Shown one piece after another: positions 50,476-59,053 of a stretch of 64,000 nt of DNA. How positions within the stretch are numbered: the first letter of the stretch is position 1; each line of letters begins with the position of its first letter. The stretch is taken from NCBI RefSeq assembly GCF_014190935.1, contig NZ_JACHVV010000001.1, positions 1,054,001-1,118,000 on the forward strand. The letters are read 5' to 3'. The stretch comes from Chryseomonas sp014190935 (GTDB taxonomy: Bacteria > Pseudomonadota > Gammaproteobacteria > Pseudomonadales > Pseudomonadaceae). Below the pieces are notes generated by a model. That model was given only the letters and a program-made list of their open reading frames with translations, was not told the origin of the DNA and ran no database searches. Made by a program: the position numbers and the translations under genes.

Positions 50476-51357
50476 ATGAAGAATCTGCTCCAGCACGTGC
50501 AGGCCTTTCTCGCCGTGGCCCGTCAGGGCTCCTTCGCCCGCGCCGCGGAGGACTTGCACCTGTCACCTCCCGCGCTCACCGTGCAGATCCAGCAACTCGA
50601 AGCCTGGCTGGAGGTGCAGCTGCTGGAGCGCACCCCGCGGCGGGTCCAGCTGACCACCGCCGGGGAAGAACTGCGCGGACCCCTGGAGCGCATCCTGGTG
50701 GACCTGGGCGATGTCCAGACCCACGCGCGGGACCTGGCCGGCCTGCGTCGCGGGCGCATCACCCTGGCGGCCTTGCCATCCTTCTTCATGGGGCCCTTTC
50801 CCGAATTGCTGAAGACCTTCCAGGCGCGTCATCCGGCCATCGAGGTGCGCCTGCAGGATATGGTGGCCGGCCGGGTCGAAGCGCTGGTCCGGGAAGGGCA
50901 GGTGGACCTGGGCATCGGTGTCCGCCCGCGCGCCGTGGGCCTGGACTTCCAGCCGCTCTACGTCGATCACCTGCAGCTGTTCGTGCCCCGCGACCATCCC
51001 TGGGCAGGCCGCAGCGAGATCACCCTGGGCGAACTCGACGCCGTGCCCCTGCTGCTCACGGGGCGTGACAGCAGCGTGCGCGAGTGCCTGGACTTCGCCT
51101 TCGCCGCCGCCGGCCTGCGCCTGGTGGCGGCGCTGGAAGCCAACTACATGAGCACCCTGCTGGCCCTGGTGGCGGCCGGGCAGGGCCTCGCGTTGTTGCC
51201 GGAATCGGCCGGTGGCGAGGCCCCGGTGGTGGCCCTGCCGGTTCGTGGCGAGAGCCTGGCCCGGCCGCTGGGCATCCTCACGCCCAGCGGCCGCAGCCTC
51301 ACGCCGGCGGCCCAGGCTTTCGTCGCCTTGCTCCGGGAGCGGCTGCCGGCAGGCTAG
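50476..51357 (+). CDS. LysR-family regulator of the citMHS-DUF1446 unit
   Basis: A 293-residue LysR protein. HTH: MKNLLQHVQAFLAVARQGSF, AAEDLHLSPPALTVQIQQLE. Effector domain: GRITLAALPSFFMGPFPELL, EVRLQDMVAGRVEALVREGQ. It is divergent from the CitMHS gene (128 bp between starts), so it should control that unit. No Shine-Dalgarno-like sequence precedes the ATG; instead an A-rich stretch does. At its 3' end it shares the four bases CTAG (51354-51357) with the stop of the next LysR gene on the opposite strand. Confidence 0.88.
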   Translation: MKNLLQHVQAFLAVARQGSFARAAEDLHLSPPALTVQIQQLEAWLEVQLLERTPRRVQLTTAGEELRGPLERILVDLGDVQTHARDLAGLRRGRITLAALPSFFMGPFPELLKTFQARHPAIEVRLQDMVAGRVEALVREGQVDLGIGVRPRAVGLDFQPLYVDHLQLFVPRDHPWAGRSEITLGELDAVPLLLTGRDSSVRECLDFAFAAAGLRLVAALEANYMSTLLALVAAGQGLALLPESAGGEAPVVALPVRGESLARPLGILTPSGRSLTPAAQAFVALLRERLPAG

Positions 51358-52265
51358 TACTCGAAGGGCTGCCCCAGCTCCTGTTGCAGCCAGTCGAGAA
51401 AGCGCCGCACCCGGGCGTAGCGTGAGTGCGCCCGGGGAAACACCAGGTGGTGAGCGGCCACCGGCAGGTCGTCATCCTGGGGCAGCACCTGCACCAGATC
51501 GCCGCGGTCCAGATAGTCCGCTGCCAGCACCGTGCTCTCCAGGGCGAAGCCCAGGCCATGGCGGGCGGCTTCCAGGGTCATGTAGGAGCGATCGAAGCTC
51601 AGGGTGTAGGGCCGCTCCGGTAGCGCCAGGCCCTGCTGGGCGAACCAGTTGGGCCACTTCATCAGGGTAGCCTCGGACAGGATCAGCTCGCTGTGCAGCA
51701 GATCCGCCGGCGAGTGGACCGGACGTTTTTCCAGCAACTGCGGCGCGGCCAGGACCGCCAGGCGTTCGCGCTGCAGGGTGCGGATCTCCAGATTCGGCCA
51801 GCTGGGCAGGCCGTGGCGAATGTCGATGTCGACCTTGTCGCGGCTGAAGTGCAGGGACTCGTAGGAGCAGGAGAGGTTGATCTGCAGGTCGGGATGACTC
51901 TGGCGGAACAGCTCCAGCCGTGGCATCAGCCAGAGCAGGCCGAAGCTCGGCGCCGAGTGCAGGCGCAGGCATTCCAGGCCGGCATCGCTGGCCGCGCGAT
52001 CCGTGGCCATGGCCAGCCGGTGCAGCACCTCGCTGACCTCTTCCAGGTATTGCTCCCCGGCCGGGGTCAGGGTCATGCCGCGCGCCCCGCGAACGAAGAG
52101 GGCGCGCCCCACCAGGGCCTCCAGCTTGGCCAGCTGGTGGCTGACCGCCGAGGGCGTCAGCGCCAGTTGCTCGGCGGCGCGGGCGACGTTGGCGAAGCGG
52201 GCAGTCTGCTCGAAGGCTTGAAGGGCTTTCAGGGGTGGCAGGGAAAGCGTCTTGCCGGAATCCAT
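51354..52265 (-). CDS. GcvA-type LysR regulator of the SDR/transketolase unit
   Basis: A 303-residue LysR protein of the GcvA subgroup: PPLKALQAFEQTARFANVAR, EQLALTPSAVSHQLAKLEAL, then FGLLWLMPRLELFRQSHPDL and DIDIRHGLPSWPNLE, the typical GcvA 'ID(I/V)RHG' region. An upstream in-frame extension exists to 52337 but the family start is MDSGKTLSLPPLKALQ. It is divergent from the SDR-MFS-transketolase genes (179 bp between starts), its probable target. Stop shared with the convergent LysR on CTAG. Confidence 0.88.
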   Translation of the reverse strand: MDSGKTLSLPPLKALQAFEQTARFANVARAAEQLALTPSAVSHQLAKLEALVGRALFVRGARGMTLTPAGEQYLEEVSEVLHRLAMATDRAASDAGLECLRLHSAPSFGLLWLMPRLELFRQSHPDLQINLSCSYESLHFSRDKVDIDIRHGLPSWPNLEIRTLQRERLAVLAAPQLLEKRPVHSPADLLHSELILSEATLMKWPNWFAQQGLALPERPYTLSFDRSYMTLEAARHGLGFALESTVLAADYLDRGDLVQVLPQDDDLPVAAHHLVFPRAHSRYARVRRFLDWLQQELGQPFEY

Positions 52266-52423
52266 GGGGCGCGGCTCCTGTGGCCAGTTCGAGACTGATT
52301 GTCGAGAGACCTGGCCCGGCTGCCAAGCTGCAGGCATGAATTTTATTCAGCACGGTCTGACGCAGGCTGCGTTGCTGGGGCCTTGGGGCAGGGGCACTCT
52401 GGCCCTCAGCGACAGCCCTCCAC

Positions 52424-52434
52424 AACAACAAGAA
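52424..52434 (+). promoter_or_regulatory. A-rich Hfq/Crc-type box before the SDR gene
   Basis: AACAACAAGAA, a triple AAN repeat running into the AAGGA ribosome-binding site, 10 bases before the start at 52445. The strongest match in the window. Confidence 0.6.
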
Positions 52435-52444
52435 GGATAGCGTC

Positions 52445-53209
52445 ATGCCCCTGCATTCCCTGCTGCTGCAAGACAAGATCGCCCTCGTCACCGGCGCCGC
52501 CTCCGCGCGCGGCATCGGTCGAGCCACGGCCCAGGCCTTCGCCGCCCAGGGCGCGCGGGTCATCATCCTCGACCTCGATGCCAGCGCGGCGCGGGATGCC
52601 GCCGCCAGCCTCGGCGAAGGTCACCTGGGCCTGGCGGCCAACGTGGCCGACGAAGCCCAGGTCAGGGCCGCGGTCGACCAGGCGCTCGCCCACTACGGCC
52701 GCCTCGATGTGCTGGTCAACAATGCGGGCATCACCCAGCCGGTGAAGACCCTGGAGATCGGTCGCGCCGACTACGACCGCATCCTCGACGTCAACCTGCG
52801 CGGCACCCTGCTGATGTCCCAGGCGGTGATCCCGGCCATGCGCGAGCAGGGCGGTGGCAGCATCGTCTGCCTGTCCTCGGTGTCCGCCCAGCGTGGCGGC
52901 GGCATCTTCGGCGGTCCGCACTACAGCGCCGCCAAGGCCGGGGTGCTGGGGCTGACCAGGGCCATGGCGCGGGAATTCGGGCCGGATGGCATCCGCGTGA
53001 ATGCCCTGACCCCCGGCCTGATCCAGACCGATATCACCGGTGGGCTGATGCACGACGAGCGCCGCCAGTCGATCATCGACGGCATCCCGCTGGGTCGCCT
53101 CGGCGAGCCCAGGGACGTGGCCAATGCCGCGCTGTTCCTGGCCAGCGATCTCTCCGGCTACCTGACCGGCGTCACCCTGGACGTCAACGGCGGCATGCTG
53201 ATCCACTGA
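52445..53209 (+). CDS. SDR-family dehydrogenase
   Basis: A 254-residue classical SDR: cofactor motif ALVTGAASARGIGRATAQAF, acidic NAD-preferring end of strand 2 (IILDLDASAARD), NNAG, catalytic Ser in CLSSVSAQRG, and YSAAKAG, plus the C-terminal SGYLTGVTLDVNGGMLIH of FabG-like/polyol dehydrogenases. It probably oxidises a sugar alcohol, sugar acid or hydroxy acid. First gene of a same-strand set with an ACS-type MFS carrier and a two-subunit transketolase, facing a GcvA-type LysR regulator. Oxidation to a keto-sugar that the transketolase then cleaves would make a short pathway (inference). Confidence 0.85.
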   Translation: MPLHSLLLQDKIALVTGAASARGIGRATAQAFAAQGARVIILDLDASAARDAAASLGEGHLGLAANVADEAQVRAAVDQALAHYGRLDVLVNNAGITQPVKTLEIGRADYDRILDVNLRGTLLMSQAVIPAMREQGGGSIVCLSSVSAQRGGGIFGGPHYSAAKAGVLGLTRAMAREFGPDGIRVNALTPGLIQTDITGGLMHDERRQSIIDGIPLGRLGEPRDVANAALFLASDLSGYLTGVTLDVNGGMLIH

Positions 53210-53268
53210 TCGCCCCCTCGTTTTCAACGCTCTGCATCGACAAGGGCGCCCGCGGCTGCGGCGTCCAT

Positions 53269-53278
53269 AACAACAAGA
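53269..53278 (+). promoter_or_regulatory. A-rich Hfq/Crc-type box before the MFS gene
   Basis: AACAACAAGA, 9 bases before the start at 53288 and overlapping a poor AGAGA ribosome-binding site. Confidence 0.55.
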
Positions 53279-53287
53279 GATCAGACC

Positions 53288-54586
53288 ATGACTACGCTCA
53301 CCCTGGCAGCGGCCACCTCGGCGCGCGCCAATGCCTATCGCAAGACCGCCTGGCGGCTGATGCCCTTCCTGATGCTGTGCTACTTCTGCGCCTATCTGGA
53401 CCGGGTCAACGTCGGCTTCGCCAAGCTGCAGATGATGAACGACCTGGCCCTGAGCGAAGCCGTCTACGGCCTCGGCGCCGGCATGTTCTTCATCGGCTAT
53501 TTCCTCTGCGAGGTGCCCAGCAACATCATCCTGCACAAGGTCGGCGCCCGCCGCTGGATCGCCCGCATCATGATCACCTGGGGCATCCTTTCGGGGCTGT
53601 TCGCTTTCGTCGAGACGGCCTGGCAGTTCTATCTGCTGCGCTTCCTGCTCGGCGTGGCCGAGGCGGGCCTGGCGCCCGGCCTGCTGCTCTATCTCACCTA
53701 CTGGTTTCCCACCTACCGCCGCGCTCGCATGACGGTGCTCTGGTTCGTCGCCATTCCGCTGTCGGGGATGATCGGCGGGCCGCTGTCGGGCTGGATCATG
53801 AATCAGTTCGCCGGCGTCCACGGCTGGGCCGGCTGGCAGTGGATGTTCGTCATCGAAGCCATCCCCACGGTGCTGGTGGGGCTGATGGTGCTCGGCTATC
53901 TCAAGGACGGCGTGCACCAGGCGACCTGGCTGGACGACGAGGAAAAGGCGCTGATCCAGAAGGAACTGGCCGAGGACAACCAGCACAAGACCGAGCACGC
54001 CAGCGTGCGCGACTTCATCCGTGATCGCCGGCTGTGGCTGCTGGCCGCCATCTACTTCTGCGTGGTCATGGGCCAGTACGCCATCACCTTCTGGTTGCCG
54101 ACCCTGGTGCGCAATTCGGGGGTCGCCGATCCGCTGCACATCGGCCTGCTCACCAGCCTGCCCTATATGTGCGCCATCGTCGCCATGCTGCTGGCCGGAC
54201 GCAGCGGCGACCGGCACCGCGAGCGCCGCTGGCACCTGGTGATCCCCATGCTGCTGGGCGCCTGCGGCCTCAGCCTCGCCGCGGTGTTCGGCCACAACGT
54301 CACCCTGTCGATCCTCAGCCTGTGCCTGGCCGCGGCCGGCATCCTTTCCGCGTCCTCGCTGTTCTGGATGCTGCCCACCACGCTGCTGGGCGGGGTCACC
54401 GCCGCCGCCGGCATCGCCGCGGTGAACAGCTTCGCCAACCTGGCCGGCTTCTGCTCGCCCTACCTGATCGGCTGGATCACCACCAGCACCGGCTCCAGCG
54501 CCATCGGCATGTTCCTCATCACCGGGGTGCTGGTGATAGGCGCCACGCTGGTCCTGCGCATTCCCGCCGCCCTGGTCAATCGCTAA
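53288..54586 (+). CDS. MFS transporter of the anion:cation symporter (ACS) type
   Basis: A 432-residue MFS carrier with twelve helices. The N-terminal MPFLMLCYFCAYLDRVNVGF is the hallmark of the ACS branch (glucarate, phthalate, tartrate, hydroxyphenylacetate permeases), followed by GYFLCEVPSNIILHKVGARR and a central loop with DDEEKALIQKELAEDNQHKT. Organic-anion uptake with protons is the family role, so the substrate of this locus is probably a sugar acid or similar carboxylate. Between SDR and split transketolase genes, 78 bp after the SDR and 14 bp before the transketolase. Confidence 0.85.
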   Translation: MTTLTLAAATSARANAYRKTAWRLMPFLMLCYFCAYLDRVNVGFAKLQMMNDLALSEAVYGLGAGMFFIGYFLCEVPSNIILHKVGARRWIARIMITWGILSGLFAFVETAWQFYLLRFLLGVAEAGLAPGLLLYLTYWFPTYRRARMTVLWFVAIPLSGMIGGPLSGWIMNQFAGVHGWAGWQWMFVIEAIPTVLVGLMVLGYLKDGVHQATWLDDEEKALIQKELAEDNQHKTEHASVRDFIRDRRLWLLAAIYFCVVMGQYAITFWLPTLVRNSGVADPLHIGLLTSLPYMCAIVAMLLAGRSGDRHRERRWHLVIPMLLGACGLSLAAVFGHNVTLSILSLCLAAAGILSASSLFWMLPTTLLGGVTAAAGIAAVNSFANLAGFCSPYLIGWITTSTGSSAIGMFLITGVLVIGATLVLRIPAALVNR

Positions 54587-54600
54587 TCGAGGTACAGATC

Positions 54601-55449
54601 ATGACCGCTTCTTCGCCACAACCCGTACCGCTCTCGCTGGCCGAGCGCGCCCACAACATCCGCCGCCATGCCCTGCGCATGGGCCAGATCCAGGGCCAGG
54701 GTTATGTCGGCCAGGCGCTGGGCGTCGCCGACGTCCTGGCCGTCGCCTACTTCCACGCCCTGAGCTACCAGCCGCAGGAGCCCGAATGGGAAGGGCGCGA
54801 CCGCTTCTACCTGTCCATCGGCCACTACGCCATCGCCCTCTATGCGGCGCTGATCGAGGCCGGGATCGTGCCGCAGGACGAGCTGGAGACCTATGGCTGC
54901 GACGACAGCCGCCTGCCCATGTCGGGCATGGCCGCCTACACCCCCGGCATGGAGATCACCGGTGGTTCCCTCGGCCAGGGCCTGGGCATCGCCGTGGGCG
55001 CCTGCCTCGGCCTCAAGCGCAAGAACTCCGGCGCCTTCGTCTACAACCTGCTGTCCGATGGCGAACTCAACGAGGGTTCGACCTGGGAAGCGGCCATGTC
55101 GGCTTCCCACTGGCAACTGGACAATCTCATCGCCCTGGTGGACGTGAACAACCAGCAGGCCGACGGCCATTGCCGCGAGATCCTGGCCTTCGAGCCCCTG
55201 GCCGAGCGTTGGCAGGCCTTCGGCTGGTTCGTCCAGCGCGTCGACGGCAACGACCGCGCGGCGCTGGTCGCCGCCTTCGACCGCGCCCGCCGGCACCCGG
55301 ACCCGCAGCCCCGGATCATTCTCTGCGATACCCGCATGGGCAAAGGCGTGCCCTTCCTGGAAACCCGCGACAAGACTCACTTCATCCGCGTCGAGGCGCA
55401 CGAATGGGCCCTGGCCCTCGACGCCCTGGATGCCGGGAGGGACTTCTGA
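54601..55449 (+). CDS. transketolase N-terminal (TPP-binding) subunit
   Basis: A 282-residue protein equal to the first half of transketolase. It has RRHALRMGQIQGQGYVGQAL, DRFYLSIGHYAIALYAALIE, MEITGGSLGQGLGIAVGACL and the TPP motif LSDGELNEGSTWEAAMSASH to VDVNNQQADG. The first Gly of the usual GDG is Ser, common in split transketolases. It overlaps the C-terminal-subunit gene by one base (TGATG). Such split enzymes act on sugars other than the pentose-phosphate intermediates. The ATG at 54601 follows GAGGTAC-type sequence and the end of the MFS gene. Confidence 0.88.
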   Translation: MTASSPQPVPLSLAERAHNIRRHALRMGQIQGQGYVGQALGVADVLAVAYFHALSYQPQEPEWEGRDRFYLSIGHYAIALYAALIEAGIVPQDELETYGCDDSRLPMSGMAAYTPGMEITGGSLGQGLGIAVGACLGLKRKNSGAFVYNLLSDGELNEGSTWEAAMSASHWQLDNLIALVDVNNQQADGHCREILAFEPLAERWQAFGWFVQRVDGNDRAALVAAFDRARRHPDPQPRIILCDTRMGKGVPFLETRDKTHFIRVEAHEWALALDALDAGRDF

Positions 55450-56447
55450 TGACTACCAGCACCGCCACCAAGCCACGCCTGACCACCTCGGCGATGATCG
55501 CCAGCATCGCCGCCGAGGGCCAGCCCACGCGACCGGCTCCCTTCGGTCATGCCCTGGCGGCCCTGGCCGAACAGCGCCAGGACATAGTCGGCCTCACCGC
55601 GGACCTCGCCAAGTACACCGACCTGCACATCTTCGCCAAGGCCCATCCCGAGCGCTTCTACCAGATGGGCATGGCCGAGCAGCTGCTGATGAGCGCCGCC
55701 GCCGGCCTGGCCCGCGAAGGCTGCGTGCCGTTCGCGACCACCTATGCGGTATTCGCCTCGCGACGCGCCTACGACTTCATCTGCATGGCCATCGCCGAGG
55801 AAAACCTCAACGTCAAGATCGTCTGCGGCCTGCCCGGGCTGACCACCGGCTACGGCCCCAGCCACCAGGCCACCGACGACCTGGCGATCTTTCGCGCCAT
55901 GCCCAACCTCATGGTGATCGACCCCTGCGACGCCCTGGAGATCGAGCAGGCGGTGCCGGCCATCGCCGCCCACCAGGGCCCGGTCTACATGCGCCTGCTG
56001 CGCGGCAACGTCCCCCTGGTGCTGGATCGCTACGACTACCGGTTCCAGCTCGGCAAGGCCCAGGTGGTGCGCCCTGGACGCGACGTGCTGGTGGTGTCCA
56101 CCGGCCTGATGACCATGCGCGCCCTGGAGGCCGCCGAGGCCCTGGCCGCGGATGGCGTGGACGTCTCGGTGCTGCACGTGCCGACCATCAAGCCGCTGGA
56201 CGAAGCGACCCTCCTGGCGGAAGCCCGCAAGCCGGGGCGGCTGGTGGTGGCGGCGGAGAATCATTCGCTGATCGGTGGCCTGGGGGAGGCCGTCGCGACC
56301 ACCCTGCTGCGCAACGGCGTGACGCCCACCTTCCGCCAGATCGCGCTGCCCGACGCCTTCCTCGACGCCGGGGCGCTGCCGACCCTGCACGACCGTTACG
56401 GCATCTCCACCACGGCGGTCTGCCAGCAGATCAAGGGTTGGTTGTAG
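55449..56447 (+). CDS. transketolase C-terminal subunit
   Basis: A 332-residue protein with the pyrimidine-binding and C-terminal domains of transketolase. Visible: GLTADLAKYTDLHIFAKAHP, FYQMGMAEQLLMSAAAGLAR with the TPP-activating Glu, VPFATTYAVFASRRAYDFIC, GLTTGYGPSHQATDDLAIFR and the C-terminal AENHSLIGGLGEAVATTLLR. It pairs with the preceding subunit, with which it overlaps by one base. Last gene of the module; a hairpin follows at 56454. No sugar kinase or aldolase gene accompanies it, so the donor may be an unphosphorylated keto-sugar or phosphorylation occurs elsewhere. Confidence 0.88.
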   Translation: MTTSTATKPRLTTSAMIASIAAEGQPTRPAPFGHALAALAEQRQDIVGLTADLAKYTDLHIFAKAHPERFYQMGMAEQLLMSAAAGLAREGCVPFATTYAVFASRRAYDFICMAIAEENLNVKIVCGLPGLTTGYGPSHQATDDLAIFRAMPNLMVIDPCDALEIEQAVPAIAAHQGPVYMRLLRGNVPLVLDRYDYRFQLGKAQVVRPGRDVLVVSTGLMTMRALEAAEALAADGVDVSVLHVPTIKPLDEATLLAEARKPGRLVVAAENHSLIGGLGEAVATTLLRNGVTPTFRQIALPDAFLDAGALPTLHDRYGISTTAVCQQIKGWL

Positions 56448-56453
56448 GGAATA

Positions 56454-56487
56454 GGGCTGCGGATTGCGCTCGGCGCCGCCGCAGCCC
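56454..56487. terminator. hairpin between convergent transketolase and AspA-like genes
   Basis: Perfect 9-bp arms GGGCTGCGG (56454-56462) and CCGCAGCCC (56479-56487) with a 16-base loop. No T run. Confidence 0.55.
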
Positions 56488-56501
56488 CAAGCCCCGCTAC
56501 C

Positions 56502-57500
56502 TCAACGGGGCACTTCGTCTTCACCCAGTTCCCGCGCCAGGCGCACGACGGTGACACCGCTACCCAGGTGGCGGATCGAGGGCTGGATCAGCACGCAATT
56601 GGGGTAGGGGGTACGGATCTCGCGCTCGCCGTCGGTGGCGATCAGGGTACCTGCCTCGCGGATGGTTTCCAGACCCTTGAAGTCTTGGGTAAAACGGAAG
56701 TCCAAGGTGTCGGCGACGATGGCATCGGTCACCCGCAGAAAACGCTGGCGCTTTGGCTTGGCTACCTGCAGCAGGTCGGCGACCGCGGCTTCGTCCACTA
56801 CCTCGGCCAACAGCAGGAAGCGGGCGACACAGTCGAGGGCGATCTGCCGGCTCACGCCTAGCACGTGTTGGCCGGTTTCGATCAGCAGGGCGTTCTTCTG
56901 GCTGTCGGGCTGGCCGAAGCCACCAAAGTCACGCAGTCGACGGCCGTTCTGGTGGCCCTCGTCGGCAATCACGAATTCCGGGGTGCCCAGCTGGGCAGCC
57001 AGGCGCAGGCCCTTTTCCAGTGGCCCGGTCATCATCAGTGGTGCGGAATGCTCGTGCATGGAGTGGATATCCAGCAGCCAATCCACCTCGTCGATCAACG
57101 GACGCAGCTGCTGGGCACGGGCCAGATCGGCCGTCGTTGCAGGCCCCTGGAGCCGCTGAGGCAGCCAGACGCGATTCATGTCCTCTTCCAGGTAGCGGGT
57201 GGCGTCGATATCGTCCGGGTCGAAGGCGTGGTAGGCGGCCACGTTGCCAAAGGCCAGGGTCAGCTTGCCCCGGCTTGGCCGGATACCACGACGCAGCAGC
57301 TCATCCACGGCAATGGCGCCGCTGACCTCGTTGCCATGGGTCAGGGCCATGATGGCGACGTGGGGACCTTCGATGCCGCTGTCGAAGCTGTGCACATAGT
57401 CGATACCGGTATTGCTGGTCTTCCAGCGCTCGATGTCGGGGAATTCGACCTCGATGGGATAGCGGGGCAGACCGGCACGGATCTGGGCGAGGGTGGTCAT
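56502..57500 (-). CDS. succinylglutamate desuccinylase/aspartoacylase-family amidohydrolase
   Basis: A 332-residue zinc hydrolase of the M14-like AspA/AstE family. Zinc ligands H55 and E58 in MALTHGNEVSG and H146 in LLDIHSMHE, the substrate-binding YLEEDMNRVWLP (N109, R110) and a catalytic Glu in LLIETGQH are all present. The family cleaves N-acyl amino acids or removes the acyl group of small amides. AstE genes usually sit in the ast arginine operon; here it instead follows an MHS-type carrier and a LysR regulator on the same strand, so an unusual N-acyl compound is likely (inference). No Hfq/Crc-type box is visible. Confidence 0.82.
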   Translation of the reverse strand: MTTLAQIRAGLPRYPIEVEFPDIERWKTSNTGIDYVHSFDSGIEGPHVAIMALTHGNEVSGAIAVDELLRRGIRPSRGKLTLAFGNVAAYHAFDPDDIDATRYLEEDMNRVWLPQRLQGPATTADLARAQQLRPLIDEVDWLLDIHSMHEHSAPLMMTGPLEKGLRLAAQLGTPEFVIADEGHQNGRRLRDFGGFGQPDSQKNALLIETGQHVLGVSRQIALDCVARFLLLAEVVDEAAVADLLQVAKPKRQRFLRVTDAIVADTLDFRFTQDFKGLETIREAGTLIATDGEREIRTPYPNCVLIQPSIRHLGSGVTVVRLARELGEDEVPR

Positions 57501-57548
57501 GGCAGGCTCCTAAGGGTAGGCAGACCGGGGCCGCGCCCCGGTGGGGGA

Positions 57549-58865
57549 TCAAACCGGGGTATGGCGACGGGTGCGGGTCAGCGCCAGGATGGAGATCAGA
57601 CTCAGGGCAGCGGTGCCCATCACGTAATAGCTGGGCGCCAGGTTGTCGCCGCTGCTGTTGATCATCCAGGTCACCACCAGCGGGGCGAAACCGCCGAATG
57701 CCGTGACCGAAAAGTTGTAGCTGAGTGACAGTCCCGAGCCGCGGGTACGGGTGGGGAAGGCATCGGAGAGCATGGCCGGGATGGGACCCAAGGACGCGGC
57801 GATCAGGACGCCCACCAGTGCCTGCACCAATAGCAGAGTAGTGATGGAAGGCAGGGCATTGAGCAGCAGAAACAACGGATAGGAAGAAAGCCCTACCAGC
57901 GTCATGGCGATACCCAGTACCCGCAGCCGGCCGAAGCGGTCGGAGAGGATGCCGAACACCGGCGACATCAGCATGATGGCAAGACCGGTGATGAAGGCGC
58001 CGAGGAAGGAGGAGGTGGCGGCGATGTGCAGCTGCTTCATGGCATAGGTGGGCATGTACAGCTTGTGCACGTAATTGAAGGCGGTGGCGCCGGACACCAC
58101 GCCGATGCACAGCAGCAGCACGGCCCAGTCAGCCTTGAGCAGATCCCGCACCGGGGTCGGCTCCGGACCCTCGCGGCGGGCCAGCGCCTTGAATTCCGGG
58201 GTCTCGTCCATCTGCCGGCGGATATAAAGACCGATGGGACCGATCAGCAAACCAATGCCGAATGCGAGTCGCCAGCCCCAGTCATCCAGCTGCGCCGGAC
58301 TGAGCACATAGCTCAGGACCGCCGCTACGCCGGCGGCGAAGACCGTGGCCAGGCCCTGGGTGGAGAGTTGCCAGCTGGCGAAGAAGCCGCGGCGACCTTC
58401 GGTAGCGTTCTCGGCCATGAAGGCTGTGCAGGCACCGAATTCGCCGCCGCTGGAGAAGCCCTGCAGCATCCGCGCGACGATCACGATCAGCGGGGCCAGC
58501 AGGCCGATCTGGCCATAGGTGGGCACGCAGGTCATCAGCAGGGTGCCAATCATCATCAGAGCGATGGACAGTGTCAGCGAGGCCTTGCGGCCACGACGGT
58601 CGGTGTAGGAGCCCAGCACCACGGCCCCTAGCGGCCGCATGATGAAGGAGATGGCGAAAGTGGCCACGCTCAGGAGCAGCGAAGTGGTTTCGTTCTCGGC
58701 TGGAAAGAACTGTCGGCTGATGATCACGGCGAAATAGCCGTAGATCAGCAGATCATAGAATTCCAGGGCATTGCCGATGCCGGCCGCGCAGATTTCCTTC
58801 CAGGAGCCACGCCGGGCCGCTGTGGGGGCCTCGGCATTGGCAAGGGTCGATATGGAGTGCGACAT
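57549..58865 (-). CDS. MHS-family (metabolite:H+ symporter) MFS transporter
   Basis: A 438-residue twelve-helix carrier of the MHS branch: FYDLLIYGYFAVIISRQFFP, MRPLGAVVLGSYTDRRGRKA, FSSGGEFGACTAFMAENATE and RRQMDETPEFKAL, as in ProP, KgtP and ShiA. It takes up organic acids, betaines or similar solutes with protons. It is 48 bp upstream of the AspA/AstE-like gene on the same strand and 188 bp behind a LysR gene. The pair probably imports and hydrolyses one compound. The ATG at 58863-58865 agrees with the family start. Confidence 0.85.
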   Translation of the reverse strand: MSHSISTLANAEAPTAARRGSWKEICAAGIGNALEFYDLLIYGYFAVIISRQFFPAENETTSLLLSVATFAISFIMRPLGAVVLGSYTDRRGRKASLTLSIALMMIGTLLMTCVPTYGQIGLLAPLIVIVARMLQGFSSGGEFGACTAFMAENATEGRRGFFASWQLSTQGLATVFAAGVAAVLSYVLSPAQLDDWGWRLAFGIGLLIGPIGLYIRRQMDETPEFKALARREGPEPTPVRDLLKADWAVLLLCIGVVSGATAFNYVHKLYMPTYAMKQLHIAATSSFLGAFITGLAIMLMSPVFGILSDRFGRLRVLGIAMTLVGLSSYPLFLLLNALPSITTLLLVQALVGVLIAASLGPIPAMLSDAFPTRTRGSGLSLSYNFSVTAFGGFAPLVVTWMINSSGDNLAPSYYVMGTAALSLISILALTRTRRHTPV

Positions 58866-59053
58866 GACCGGGTTCCCCTTGGCGGAGCGCCGCCAGGGGT
58901 GGCAGCGCCTTCACGATTGAGGCTTCACCTTGAGTCAAGCCCAGGCACCGGCTCAATTGCCGTTTCGGCACAGGCCTGGGCCGACCAGGCACAGGTGCTC
59001 AAGGTCGTGCTTGTCCCTATGGGTTCAGGCGCTGATTATTTTGTCGTGCACCG

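Noticed and set aside
47927..50479. Plus-strand open frame of 850 codons antisense to DUF1446 and CitMHS
   Set aside because: Gly/Gln/His/Asp-rich repeats-like composition is the complement of membrane and enzyme codons. The minus-strand genes have clear families.
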